Shown here piece by piece: positions 18,986 to 28,128 of a stretch of 64,000 nucleotides of DNA (the first letter of the stretch is position 1; every line of letters starts with the position of its first letter). Source of the stretch: Bacteroidales bacterium. Lineage in GTDB: Bacteria; Bacteroidota; Bacteroidia; Bacteroidales; JAADJA01. The DNA lies in assembly GCA_016783885.1 (NCBI GenBank), contig JADHVR010000007.1:21548-85547 (forward strand). The letters run 5' to 3'. The position numbers were made by a program, and so were the translations under genes. The notes under the pieces are model-generated. The model was not told the DNA's origin and ran no database searches. It saw nothing but the letters and a program-made list of their open reading frames with translations.

Positions 18986-20026
18986 ATGTTAGTCGATAAG
19001 AAGAAAAAAATACTAGAATTTGTCAGGGAAAACACCTTGTTTTCTTCGAAAGAAATTTATGCTGGAATAACCTCTGAAATTGGATATTCCACAGTTAAAA
19101 GGATACTATCACAACTGATTTCCGAAAATCTCATAATACCTAAGGGTAAAGGTAAAGCAAGAAAATATGCTATATCTCCAATGTATGAATTAGTTTATCC
19201 AATTGACGTTAAATTATACTTTGAAAAAGAAATTGATGAACGAATAATTAAAGATAGTTTTAATCTGTCCTTGATAAAGGATGTTTTAAGTAAAGTAAAA
19301 CTGTTTACAGCAGAAGAATTACAAAAATTGACGAATCTTCAAAAGCAATTCAAAACAAATATTTCTGAGCTATCAGAATCTGAATATACAAAAGAGTTAG
19401 AACGTCTATCAATTGACTTAAGTTGGAAGTCCTCTCAGATTGAAGGAAATACGTATTCTCTTCTTGAGACTGAACGATTATTGAAAGAAAAGGAAACAGC
19501 TGAGGGAAAAGCAAAAGATGATGCTGTTATGCTACTTAACCATAAAGAAGCAATAGATTTCATATTTGAAACCAGGGATTATCTTACACCACTGACAATA
19601 TCCGGAATTGAAGATATTCATAGTTTGTTGGTTAAAGACTTAGGGGTTGACCGAAATATTCGGAAAAGGAGAGTTGGTATTTCCGGAACTAACTTTAAAC
19701 CTTTGGACAATGAACATCAAATCAAAGAAGCTTTGAGGGATATGTGTGAACTGGTTAATAATCGAGATTGTATTTTTGAAAAAGCATTACTCGCTCTGGT
19801 TCTATTGTCCTATATTCAGGCATTTGGAGATGGAAATAAAAGGACTGCAAGAATAATAAGCAATGCCTTGTTGATGGCTAATGGATATTGTCCTATTTCA
19901 TTTAGAACAATTGACTCTGTTGAATATAAAAAAGCAATACTGATATTCTATGAGCAGAATAACATGAACGCATTTAAAGAGATTTTTATAAATCAGTTTG
20001 AATTTGCGGTCAAGACATATTTTTAA
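18986..20026 (+). CDS. Fic-domain protein with winged-helix N-terminus and Gln in place of the catalytic His
   Basis: The 346-residue product starts with a winged-helix-like DNA-binding region (about 1-65; ITSEIGYSTVKRILSQL). An inhibitory helix motif SSQIEGN is at 149-155, as in self-inhibited Fic proteins. The Fic core at 265-300 reads IQAFGDGNKRTAR. The canonical motif is HPF(D/E)GNxRxxR, so the catalytic His is Gln278 while the GNKR phosphate-binding part is intact. Fic enzymes usually transfer AMP to target proteins. I recall related Fic proteins with the same Gln, so this may be a subfamily trait. A -7 box TATATTTG is at 18941-18948. Confidence 0.85.
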   Translation: MLVDKKKKILEFVRENTLFSSKEIYAGITSEIGYSTVKRILSQLISENLIIPKGKGKARKYAISPMYELVYPIDVKLYFEKEIDERIIKDSFNLSLIKDVLSKVKLFTAEELQKLTNLQKQFKTNISELSESEYTKELERLSIDLSWKSSQIEGNTYSLLETERLLKEKETAEGKAKDDAVMLLNHKEAIDFIFETRDYLTPLTISGIEDIHSLLVKDLGVDRNIRKRRVGISGTNFKPLDNEHQIKEALRDMCELVNNRDCIFEKALLALVLLSYIQAFGDGNKRTARIISNALLMANGYCPISFRTIDSVEYKKAILIFYEQNNMNAFKEIFINQFEFAVKTYF

Positions 20027-20041
20027 TTGATTGGAAGATGA

Positions 20042-20368
20042 AAAGAAAAATTTTCAGAGTTTTCGGATAATGATATAAATAGACTTATTACTCTTAATTT
20101 ACATTCACAACTTCTTTTGACAAAGAAATTAGTACCTATGTTATTGAAAAGTAAAAACCCACATATTGTTTTTATGTCTTCAATGTCAGCAAAAAATCGA
20201 ATTGTAGGAGAATCTGTTTATGCAGCAACAAAGGCAGGTATAATGCAATTTGCCCATGTATTACGCAATGAACTTGCTGGTAAAATAAGAGTTTCAACAA
20301 TTCATTCATGGGGAGTAAATACTTGAGGTGATAATGAAAACGCTTCAATTCTGGTTCCGGAAAATATT
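20042..20368 (+). pseudogene. Fragment of a short-chain dehydrogenase/reductase with an internal stop
   Basis: The frame opens after a TGA at 20039 and enters an SDR domain mid-way: FSDNDINRLITLNLHSQLLL, then PHIVFMSSMSAKNR and the catalytic YAATK. The Rossmann nucleotide-binding half is missing. A TGA at 20324 interrupts the frame, but SDR-like sequence continues beyond it (GDNENASILVPENI), showing a disabled gene. The remnant runs into the oppositely oriented O-antigen ligase gene, which ends at 20369. The likely cause is replacement at the edge of the polysaccharide cluster. Confidence 0.75.
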
Positions 20369-21631
20369 TTATTGGTCTTTATTATCAGAAGTAAAATAAA
20401 ACAGGAAAACATTAAAAAAGGCATAAAACACAACACCTGCCTGCCGTTCAAGCATCGACTCTACAAGTAAGTGAAATCCAATCATACTAAGGAAAAGGAA
20501 ATAAAGTAAATTTTTGTACCTTATGGCATAAATAGCCGGTAAAATAATGCTGGAAATCAATAGCAAAAACCCGATAAATCCGATAGCAATAAAGGTTTGC
20601 AGGTATTGATCATGGGCATTCAGATGTTCTTCAAGGGCTAATTCGATATGTTTTTCTTTATATTTTTTTAATAAGCTTTGCTTTACGTCACCCGTCCCAA
20701 CGCCAAACAGGAAATTTTCTTTTATGATCTCTATCGACGATTCCCAGATAAAAACTCTTGCTACCGAACCGTCTCTTGTGGATGCCGGTAATTGTTCTTC
20801 AGTTTCTAATGCTTGTCTTGCCGTAAATATCCTGTTGTAGGAATATGGAAAAAAAAGTAAAAGAATAATAAATGAAGCAGTTAAAGAGGCTGAAATGATA
20901 AAAGTATAAAGGCTGAATTTCTTTTGTCTGACAATAATAAAAAATATAGCAAGAATATATATTAATATTAATCCGATAATCCCTGCTTTGGAACTTAAAA
21001 GAATAATAAACACCTGGAAGTATAGGATCAAAACAACAGCAAGAAGTTTTTTTGAAGTTTTCCTTTGCTGCTTTTTTATAAGCCGGTTCAAAATAATTGC
21101 AATGGCAAATGAATAATACAATGCTAAATAACCGGGATGAAAAAACATAGAAAGATCAGTATAGTAAAATTGCGTTACATTATTATCTGTAACGTACCTG
21201 AAAACTGCGTTGATAAACAAAAATATAGTGCTGATAATACAACCGGCAATAAATGCTTTTTGAACCATACTGAAAAAATCTTTTCTGAAACCTGAAAAGT
21301 CAATTGTGGAAAAGAAAATCGGAAACAGCAGCATGGAGAGCTTTACCTCAAGGTCGAAAAAAGCGCCTTCCATTCCGTATAGTTGGTTTGAATAAAAAGT
21401 GCCGATAATATAAAAAACATAAAGGAGTCCAAATGATATTATATACCTGCTTTTAATAGAATTTTTTATACGCAGGAATTTTTCCTTAAAATTAAATTCA
21501 AGCAGCCAGGATAAGCCTATGAGTGCAATTACAGGAGGTATTAATTTCCCATGAATAGGTATGGCAAAGGCCAATGCCAGGAATAAGCAATAATAAACCA
21601 GGTTACGAATATTTGGTTTTATCAAACTCAT
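20369..21631 (-). CDS. O-antigen ligase/polymerase-like membrane protein
   Basis: The 420-residue product has about 11 predicted membrane helices and a large periplasmic loop before the last helices. That loop has the Wzy_C-type features LFGVGTGDVKQSLL and LNAHDQYLQTFIAIGFIG. Proteins of this superfamily are either O-antigen ligases (WaaL) or polymerases (Wzy), and sequence alone does not decide. It is the last gene of the minus-strand polysaccharide cluster, 2 bp after the methyltransferase gene. Confidence 0.85.
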   Translation of the reverse strand: MSLIKPNIRNLVYYCLFLALAFAIPIHGKLIPPVIALIGLSWLLEFNFKEKFLRIKNSIKSRYIISFGLLYVFYIIGTFYSNQLYGMEGAFFDLEVKLSMLLFPIFFSTIDFSGFRKDFFSMVQKAFIAGCIISTIFLFINAVFRYVTDNNVTQFYYTDLSMFFHPGYLALYYSFAIAIILNRLIKKQQRKTSKKLLAVVLILYFQVFIILLSSKAGIIGLILIYILAIFFIIVRQKKFSLYTFIISASLTASFIILLLFFPYSYNRIFTARQALETEEQLPASTRDGSVARVFIWESSIEIIKENFLFGVGTGDVKQSLLKKYKEKHIELALEEHLNAHDQYLQTFIAIGFIGFLLLISSIILPAIYAIRYKNLLYFLFLSMIGFHLLVESMLERQAGVVFYAFFNVFLFYFTSDNKDQ

Positions 21632-21633
21632 TT

Positions 21634-22308
21634 TTACTTGTTTATTACAGCAATTACATGAGTTCGGAGAAATGGGAAAACTGTATTCACAATATTATAA
21701 AATCCTTTAATTCTTCGTCCGATTGGAGGCGCTAATGTTACTTTATAAAACCTGATTTGCTTTGCTCCGTAAAAAAGACTTCTGATTTCTTTTTTGCCTA
21801 TTCCTTTAACGTCTTTGTTTTTAGGGTTATCAAACATAAAGTCGTACCACAGAATAATTCCTGAAGGTTTTGTCATTTCAAACATCTTCTCAGCTAATTT
21901 TTGCTTAAAGTTCGAATCTAAAATTGAAGTAAAAACCGTGGATTGAAATACAATGTCGAATTCATTTTTATAATTTAACTTTGATGCATCCCCCATATCA
22001 AGATTTATTCCCGGAAAATTCTTCTTTAATTTTGAAAATCTGTCTGCAAGGAGTTCGTTTGCCCAGATATTCTCCAGTGCAAAACCATATCTGGCAAAAA
22101 AATATAAGTTGTCACCTGTTCCTGCACCTATTTCCATTATTTTCAAATCCGACCAGTTATTGCCAAATTTTTTGCGCAGCAATTCCGCAAAAAGCAGTTC
22201 TCTTTCGGCCTGCATATACCACGAAAAATAAAAAACATTGTCTGAAGCAGGTTCAATCCTGTTTTTACGTGTTTCGTACCTTTTTTTTATTTCATCAATT
22301 TCGCTCAT
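21634..22308 (-). CDS. Class I SAM-dependent methyltransferase
   Basis: The 224-residue product has the SAM motif I MEIGAGTGDNLYFF at about 56-69 and a motif DMGDASKLNY, followed by the motif IV strand FDIVFQSTVFTS. Its start codon overlaps the stop of the upstream glycosyltransferase by one base, so the two are translationally coupled. Context suggests methylation of a sugar or glycan. The substrate is unknown. Confidence 0.85.
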   Translation of the reverse strand: MSEIDEIKKRYETRKNRIEPASDNVFYFSWYMQAERELLFAELLRKKFGNNWSDLKIMEIGAGTGDNLYFFARYGFALENIWANELLADRFSKLKKNFPGINLDMGDASKLNYKNEFDIVFQSTVFTSILDSNFKQKLAEKMFEMTKPSGIILWYDFMFDNPKNKDVKGIGKKEIRSLFYGAKQIRFYKVTLAPPIGRRIKGFYNIVNTVFPFLRTHVIAVINK

Positions 22309-23060
22309 TATAAATAATGCTTTTTAAATGCGTTAAATGCATAATTTCCAAAATAAAACACTGATTTAAAAAATCCAAGTTTTTCAATGTGGTAATACAA
22401 ATTCCAGGTCTTTTTGGCGGCATATAGCTTGTTTGATGATATAGATTTATTATGAACACGGTAAATCATTAAAACTTCATTGAGGCCGTAAGCAACAAAG
22501 CCTTTTTTCAACAAACTGATCCAGACCTGTGTGTCGACCCGTATGCGGATATCGGCAATTTGGAAATTTCCTGTTAGTTTTAAATCTATCATCGAACTTG
22601 AATACCCTATAATGGTATTTTTTAAGTATTGGTGTAGATTTACACTTTTCACCGCCCGTATAACCCTGTCTAAATCTTTCCCATTTTCATCAATCAATTT
22701 ATAGGAAGTAAAGCTAATGGGGCAGTTATTTTCGGTCATAAACCGAATTTGCTTTTCAAGTTTTTCAGGCATCCACATATCATCGCTATCCAGAAAGGCT
22801 ACAAACCTTCCTTTGGCATTTTGAAGTGCAATATTCCTGGCTTTTCCTGTTCCCGAATTTTCTTCAAATTCAATCAAATGGATTCGGCTGTCTTTCTCAG
22901 CAAATTCCTTGATTATCTCCCTGCTATTATCCGTAGAACAATCATCCACAATAATCATTTCCCAATCAGAATAGGTTTGTGCCAAAACAGATTCAATGGT
23001 TTCGGCAATGTATTTTTCCGAATTATAAACAGGGGTTATTATGGAAATTAATTCTGCCAT
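22308..23060 (-). CDS. Family 2 glycosyltransferase
   Basis: The 250-residue product has the GT2 start ISIITPVYNSEKYIAETIES, the nucleotide-sugar aspartates in IIVDDCSTDNS, and the DxD-type motif FLDSDDMW. No membrane helix is visible, so it is cytoplasmic or peripheral. It probably adds one sugar to the lipid-linked repeat made by this cluster. Donor and acceptor are not predictable here. Confidence 0.92.
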   Translation of the reverse strand: MAELISIITPVYNSEKYIAETIESVLAQTYSDWEMIIVDDCSTDNSREIIKEFAEKDSRIHLIEFEENSGTGKARNIALQNAKGRFVAFLDSDDMWMPEKLEKQIRFMTENNCPISFTSYKLIDENGKDLDRVIRAVKSVNLHQYLKNTIIGYSSSMIDLKLTGNFQIADIRIRVDTQVWISLLKKGFVAYGLNEVLMIYRVHNKSISSNKLYAAKKTWNLYYHIEKLGFFKSVFYFGNYAFNAFKKHYL

Positions 23061-23108
23061 TTGTTTTATACCAATTTGCCATTTATTTAAGGAAATATAT
23101 AAATTACA

Positions 23109-24206
23109 TTAAATCAGATCTGTATAAATTGAAACCAATTTCTTTTTTTCAATTTCCCAATTGTACTTTTCTTTAACTATTCTCAACCCATTTCTACCCA
23201 TTTCTTCAGCTTGCTGCGGGTTTTCAACAATAGAATTGATTGCTCTGGCAATTTGATCCGGCTTAAAAGGATCAATACAAATCCCGCAGTTATTGTCTTC
23301 CACAATTTCTTTCCACAAGGGAAAATTTGAAGCAATTACAGGAACTCCTGCTTCCATATATTCAAACATTTTTACCGGAAGAGAATCAATATAATTGATG
23401 ATTGGGTGCAAATTAACCATGCCGGCAACTGATCTTGCCATTATTTCATCGGCGGTCTTCCTGTTAACGAATCCATATTCGGTCACCCTATCCCATCCTT
23501 CGGTTTTTATTATTTCATTCCGATATTCTTCCGGTGAAAAAGTGCCACCAAGTTCCAGGGTGACTCCTTCGATATATGATAAAGATTTCACCAATTCTGT
23601 TATCCCCCTTACTTTTGTTAGGCTGCCAATATAACAGACTTTATTTTCTCTACAACTCCAATCCGGCAATTCTTTTTCAAAATCCAACACAGGGAAATTA
23701 TTAATATCAAGTACATTTGGATTGATGTTTATAAAACGATTCCTGATAAACGGTGTGGCAGTAATTATAAAATCAAGCTTTTTGCAAACGGAATTTTCAA
23801 AACGCTCGGTAGCTGAAGAAATAATTTTTCGAATATTTTTATTGATCCAATATTTACTTAAAATCTGTCTTGGTAAATCCTCGTGCACATCATAAATAAC
23901 TTTCTTTCCTTTTCTTTTTAATTTATTGGCATAAGGTAAAAACTCGGGATCGTGAAAATGGTAAATACCGGCATCAACTTGTAGCGCCTTTCGATAAGCA
24001 GCTTTGGGTGCTTTTAGGAAACGCTGTAGTCTCCCGGAATAATTGCATGGAACACCTATTACTTCTACACCGTCTTCTGTAAAACTTTTGCCGTTTATAA
24101 CAATAAGTTTTACCTCAAAACCATGCTTTGCTAATGATTTACATTCTTTATAAAAAATTCTGACATCCTTTTCGGGATGAACAGTGGTTATATGACAAAC
24201 CTTCAT
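23109..24206 (-). CDS. Family 4 glycosyltransferase
   Basis: The 365-residue product has the GT-B fold of GT4 enzymes, with the retaining-enzyme E-x7-E signature in FEYMEAGVPVIASNFPLW and a nearby EIVEDNNCGICIDP. It begins KVCHITTVHPEKDVRIFYKE, typical of this group. Its ATG overlaps the end of the upstream GT4 gene by 4 bp. It is expected to act in polysaccharide assembly. Confidence 0.92.
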   Translation of the reverse strand: MKVCHITTVHPEKDVRIFYKECKSLAKHGFEVKLIVINGKSFTEDGVEVIGVPCNYSGRLQRFLKAPKAAYRKALQVDAGIYHFHDPEFLPYANKLKRKGKKVIYDVHEDLPRQILSKYWINKNIRKIISSATERFENSVCKKLDFIITATPFIRNRFININPNVLDINNFPVLDFEKELPDWSCRENKVCYIGSLTKVRGITELVKSLSYIEGVTLELGGTFSPEEYRNEIIKTEGWDRVTEYGFVNRKTADEIMARSVAGMVNLHPIINYIDSLPVKMFEYMEAGVPVIASNFPLWKEIVEDNNCGICIDPFKPDQIARAINSIVENPQQAEEMGRNGLRIVKEKYNWEIEKKKLVSIYTDLI

Positions 24207-25249
24207 AATTTCTCCGATAGAATTTTTTTGTATAGGTCAATGAATTTCTTTCTGTTAACTTCTTTTGTGCCATGCCGGCTTATAATGTCTTTATTGATCT
24301 CTGCTGTCTTTTGTAAATCCGGATCTAATGCATTTTGTAAAAAATTTTTATTCAAATCCTTAACAATTATTCCATTTTCCCTATCAGTTATCCATTCCTT
24401 ATTAGCCGGAAGATCAGAAACCACAGGGATACATCCTGCTGACATTGCCTCGAGCAAACTAATAGCTGTTGCATCCGATTCGGGAATGGAAACGAAAATT
24501 TTTGCAATGTTATAGTATTTATAATTGGCTTCTTTATTGAGCCAGCCGGCAAATTCAACTTTATCGGAAATTTCTAATTCCCGTGCCAGCGCTTTCAAAT
24601 TATCGGTTTCCTCTCCTTCGGCTGCAATAACTAATTTCCATTCTTCAGCCTTGTCCTTGATAAATCGGGAGAATGCCTTTAAAACAAAACTGATCCTGTA
24701 AAGTTTATTGTGCAAGCGGTTTGAATATATTATATTTTCTTTAGGTACATTTTTATAAAAATTCTCAACTCCGAAATTCGCAATTACTATTTCATTTTTT
24801 GTTTTTCCAACTCGTTCGACTATTTTGTCAGCAACATGCTTTGCATCAGCAGTTATATAATCAGCATTTTTTAAATTATAAATTATCATTCTGTTTATCA
24901 GCCTGCTTTGTTCAGGGGTAATAAGAACATCGCTTCCCCATGTTGTTACTATAGTTGGGATACCGGTTTTTTTTGCAGCTTTTAAAGATAAATAAGAAGT
25001 TGAATTTGCCTGATGTATATGAATAATATCAGGATTGAATTGCCTGATTTTTTTCTTTAGAAAAAGATAGTTTTTATATGCTTTAATCGGGTTACGTATA
25101 GAAAAATCACCTTTGACAGGAGTGATTGAATCAAATTCAGGGCGGATAACATCAGTAATTAGCAAAATCTCATCAAAATAACTTTCGATAAGTTTATAAT
25201 AATTATATGTATGTACACTGCCAGACCCTATGAGAAGAAGTTTGTTCAT
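24203..25249 (-). CDS. Family 4 glycosyltransferase
   Basis: The 348-residue product is a second GT4 enzyme. Its donor-site signature is ISLLEAMSAGCIPVVSDLPA, preceded by FVSIPESDAT. The N-terminal half has the acceptor domain with PDIIHIHQANSTSYL. It is cotranscribed with its neighbours and overlaps the next gene by 4 bp. The specific linkage is unknown. Confidence 0.92.
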   Translation of the reverse strand: MNKLLLIGSGSVHTYNYYKLIESYFDEILLITDVIRPEFDSITPVKGDFSIRNPIKAYKNYLFLKKKIRQFNPDIIHIHQANSTSYLSLKAAKKTGIPTIVTTWGSDVLITPEQSRLINRMIIYNLKNADYITADAKHVADKIVERVGKTKNEIVIANFGVENFYKNVPKENIIYSNRLHNKLYRISFVLKAFSRFIKDKAEEWKLVIAAEGEETDNLKALARELEISDKVEFAGWLNKEANYKYYNIAKIFVSIPESDATAISLLEAMSAGCIPVVSDLPANKEWITDRENGIIVKDLNKNFLQNALDPDLQKTAEINKDIISRHGTKEVNRKKFIDLYKKILSEKL

Positions 25250-25300
25250 TAAGAATTTATTGCTCTTTTAATAAAGCTTTAAAAAAATTATTACCTTTAT

Positions 25301-25873
25301 TTATGGCTTCTCAGCCCATTCATTATAAAAATCCTTCAATTCCGGATTTTGTTTCAGATATTTTGAATCCAGATTACGTGTATCGCCAACAACTTTTGCA
25401 GGATTTCCTTTGATAATTGAAAAATCAGGGAAACGACCCTGAACATTACTATATGCTACCACAATTGACCCTTTACCGATAATAGTATCGGGCATAATTA
25501 CGCAATGAGGCCCCACAAAAGTATATTTACCGATTATAACAGAACCCTTTATATATCCTTTATGGCTTTCAAAATCAACATAATGCTTACCATACAGTCT
25601 GATAGAAAAATGACTGGAATGAGAAGTAATGGAAATAAAGTTGGTAATCTGGCATCCCTCTTTTATACTAATTCCATTACTCGCTTCGATATAATTGAAA
25701 TGCCCGATAAATACGTGGTCTTCAATTTTTAACTTATCAGGATTATCAATAAAAGTTGTATTACTTATTCTTGTATTTTTTAAATAAATACCGTCATATC
25801 TTTTATAACCCCAGATCATTCTGGGCTGAGTTAAAAATGCAAACTTCTTCCAAATCCTGTATTTAATACTCAT
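25301..25873 (-). CDS. Left-handed beta-helix acyltransferase
   Basis: The 190-residue product contains hexapeptide repeats across most of its length (IEDHVFIGHFNYIEAS, KGSVIIGKYTFVGPHCVIMP, TIIGKGSIVVAYSNV) and the closing IIKGNPAKVVGD, as in WcaF/NeuD-like acetyltransferases. Such trimeric enzymes O- or N-acetylate sugars. It lies between the flippase and glycosyltransferase genes, so modification of a glycan residue is likely. Confidence 0.88.
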   Translation of the reverse strand: MSIKYRIWKKFAFLTQPRMIWGYKRYDGIYLKNTRISNTTFIDNPDKLKIEDHVFIGHFNYIEASNGISIKEGCQITNFISITSHSSHFSIRLYGKHYVDFESHKGYIKGSVIIGKYTFVGPHCVIMPDTIIGKGSIVVAYSNVQGRFPDFSIIKGNPAKVVGDTRNLDSKYLKQNPELKDFYNEWAEKP

Positions 25874-25898
25874 TTTTCCGGTTTATCAAATTTTAACT

Positions 25899-27173
25899 TT
25901 AATAAGTTTTTGCAGATTCTGTTTTTGCAATTTTATAATACCAAAACAAAGCAAATATAAGCAATGAACTGCACAAAACGCTCATTATAATGAATGCTAA
26001 TTTAAAATCATTACTTATCCCGCCAATTACTATTGCTATTACTTTAAAAGTAATATCTGCAAAGGTAATAAACATTGCTTCTCTTTGCTTATTCATTATA
26101 ATAGCTATACATGAAACAGGACTGGCAATAAAGTTCAAAAATAACCAGGGTATTAAAATTTGTGCTATCTCACCTGAAATTTTCCATTCTTCTCCAAAAA
26201 CAAAAGTAAAAACAGGTCGTGCGAAAAGAAACAAAAGAAAAAATACCGGAAATCCGATCAAAAACAGGTTTCTGTAAATTCTCCTTACTAAAGTTTGTAT
26301 TTCTCTTCCTTCTTTTAATGCTTCGGTAGCTTTTTGATAAAAGACCTGGTATATGGCATTACCAATCAATCCCACAGGAGCTTTTAAAATCCTGAAAGCA
26401 AACGAGTATGAACCCAAAATGAGTTTTGAAAAAAAGAACATTATCAAATAAATAATTCCATTATTCTGTAATGAATCCAAAAAAGCATGTGGGGTATTTA
26501 TTTTTAGAAAATTCTTATACTTTTTAGCATTCTCAATTATTTCTTTCCGTGTTATCTCTTTTCTGATTTCTTTCAGATGTATTAATGTTTGCCAGCCTAA
26601 GACTAATGCTGCAACTACCTGTCCGAGGATATAACCGAGTATCAAACCGGAAGAGCCTGCCTTTGCAACTCCCATTCCTAAGTTTGTAGCAGACATAACC
26701 GTTGACTGGGAAACCCTGCCGGCAGCATTTCTTTTAAATGTTTTGTGTCTTGTTGACCAATAGTTAAAAGCCTGGTACATCCCTGCAAACAACACAACAA
26801 TGGGCAAAAAATAAAGCCAGGGTTCTATTCCCGGTTCTTCAAAAAAAATAGCAACAGGCTTTTTAAATATAACAACCAGAATGAATGTAAAAACAGAAAC
26901 TATAAATGTAAATAGCAGCGATAGAGCCAAAACGTTATATGCATCCCTTTTCTTTTCGGGTAGCATTATAGCTAATTCATATCGTCCGGTAGCAATTACG
27001 CTTATAACCGCAGCAATTGACATAAATAGCGCCAGGACGCCAAAGTCTTCAGGGGTATATAACCGGCTTAAGATGGGAGAGATCAATACGGGAATTGCCT
27101 GTGCAATGGCAGTTCCGCTCATTAGAGTAATAACATTTTTCAAAAATTCTGATTGAAGAAGTTTTTTTTTCAT
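25899..27173 (-). CDS. Wzx-type oligosaccharide flippase
   Basis: The 424-residue product has about 12 membrane helices and the start typical of the polysaccharide biosynthesis/MOP family (ITLMSGTAIAQAIPVLISP, LYTPEDFGVLALF). Such proteins flip lipid-linked oligosaccharides to the periplasm. It is the first gene of the seven-gene minus-strand cluster down to 20369. The upstream region has a minus-strand -7 box within an inverted repeat. Confidence 0.92.
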   Translation of the reverse strand: MKKKLLQSEFLKNVITLMSGTAIAQAIPVLISPILSRLYTPEDFGVLALFMSIAAVISVIATGRYELAIMLPEKKRDAYNVLALSLLFTFIVSVFTFILVVIFKKPVAIFFEEPGIEPWLYFLPIVVLFAGMYQAFNYWSTRHKTFKRNAAGRVSQSTVMSATNLGMGVAKAGSSGLILGYILGQVVAALVLGWQTLIHLKEIRKEITRKEIIENAKKYKNFLKINTPHAFLDSLQNNGIIYLIMFFFSKLILGSYSFAFRILKAPVGLIGNAIYQVFYQKATEALKEGREIQTLVRRIYRNLFLIGFPVFFLLFLFARPVFTFVFGEEWKISGEIAQILIPWLFLNFIASPVSCIAIIMNKQREAMFITFADITFKVIAIVIGGISNDFKLAFIIMSVLCSSLLIFALFWYYKIAKTESAKTY

Positions 27174-27186
27174 CTAAAATTTACCC

Positions 27187-27229
27187 ACCTGTTATAAGGC
27201 TCAAAAGTACGAACTTTTATATAACAGGT
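27187..27229 (-). promoter_or_regulatory. Inverted repeat enclosing a -7 box upstream of the flippase gene
   Basis: ACCTGTTATA at 27187-27196 is mirrored exactly by TATAACAGGT at 27220-27229. Between them, on the minus strand, is TACTTTTG (27202-27209), a match to TAnnTTTG. The arrangement could be an operator around the cluster promoter or a leader hairpin. No good -33 element is visible. Confidence 0.5.
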
Positions 27230-27303
27230 AAACCTGCAATGTCTTTTAGATCTTACAAGTTTTTTTGAAATCGCAAGATGAATAATTTAGTTAATTTTGC
27301 TTT

Positions 27304-28089
27304 ATGCAAAATTTTAGTTTCATCGGAAAATACTTAGCATATCGTTTTTTTTCACAAACCAAGCATGATGTCCACCCCCCCTTTCTTTTTGATCTGATTA
27401 CCAGGGTTTTTGAAGACAAATCGAAAATCTCTGATTATATAAAAGTCGAAAATCTTAAAAAAGAACTTTTAGGGAATAATAAAACTATAAATGTAGAAGA
27501 TTATGGAGCTGGGTCCAGCGTTAATAAAGGAAATCAAAGAACCATCGGACAAATTGCAAAAAATTCTTCCAAACCGGTTAAATACGGCAGATTGCTTTAC
27601 AGGCTGGTAAAATATTTTAACACCCATACAATTCTTGAACTTGGTACATCGTTAGGTTTAAGTTCTGCTTATATGACGCTGGCAAACCCTGACGGGAAAG
27701 TGATAACGATAGAGGGATGTCCGAATATTTCTTCTGTTGCTACTGAAAATTTCAAAAAACTTAATATTAAAAATATAGAATTAATAACCGGAAAATTTGA
27801 TAATGAACTCACAAAAGTTATTAATAAAACCGATAAGATAGATTTCATTTTTATTGATGGGAACCACAGGAAGGAACCGACGATTAAATATTTTGAACAA
27901 ATACTGCAAAAAACAAATAACGATTCTGTTTTAATCTTCGATGATATTCATTGGTCAAAGGGAATGGAAGCTGCCTGGAAGTATGTTAAAAATCATACTT
28001 CAGTAACATTAACCGTAGATATTTTTTTTATGGGATTGGTTTTTTTGAAAAAAGAATTAAGTAAAGAAAATTTTATTATCAGGTTTTGA
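27304..28089 (+). CDS. Class I SAM-dependent methyltransferase (Methyltransf_24-like)
   Basis: The 261-residue product has motif I ILELGTSLGLSSAYMTL, the acidic motif VITIEGCPN and the later FIFIDGNHRKEPT, as in O-methyltransferase-like class I enzymes. It is divergent from the polysaccharide cluster and precedes the ABC ATPase gene. A -7 box TAATTTTG lies at 27292-27299, very close to the ATG at 27304, so the leader would be very short or the start could be internal. The substrate is unknown. Confidence 0.82.
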   Translation: MQNFSFIGKYLAYRFFSQTKHDVHPPFLFDLITRVFEDKSKISDYIKVENLKKELLGNNKTINVEDYGAGSSVNKGNQRTIGQIAKNSSKPVKYGRLLYRLVKYFNTHTILELGTSLGLSSAYMTLANPDGKVITIEGCPNISSVATENFKKLNIKNIELITGKFDNELTKVINKTDKIDFIFIDGNHRKEPTIKYFEQILQKTNNDSVLIFDDIHWSKGMEAAWKYVKNHTSVTLTVDIFFMGLVFLKKELSKENFIIRF

Positions 28090-28099
28090 TAATAGTTTC

Positions 28100-28107
28100 T
28101 ATATTTG
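28100..28107 (+). promoter_or_regulatory. -7 promoter box of the ABC ATPase gene
   Basis: TATATTTG matches TAnnTTTG exactly. The TTG that could serve as an upstream start codon at 28105 lies inside this box, which supports the ATG at 28129 as the real start. No convincing -33 element is seen at the normal distance. Confidence 0.55.
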
Positions 28108-28128
28108 CTCATAACAAAATTAGTTAAT

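Noticed and set aside
18986..20326. Fic protein plus downstream small gene as a toxin-antitoxin pair
   Set aside because: The downstream frame is an SDR fragment, and the inhibitory motif is already inside the Fic protein.
28105..28128. TTG start of the ABC ATPase
   Set aside because: The TTG is the end of the TATATTTG promoter box; the ATG at 28129 gives a normal LolD-type N-terminus.
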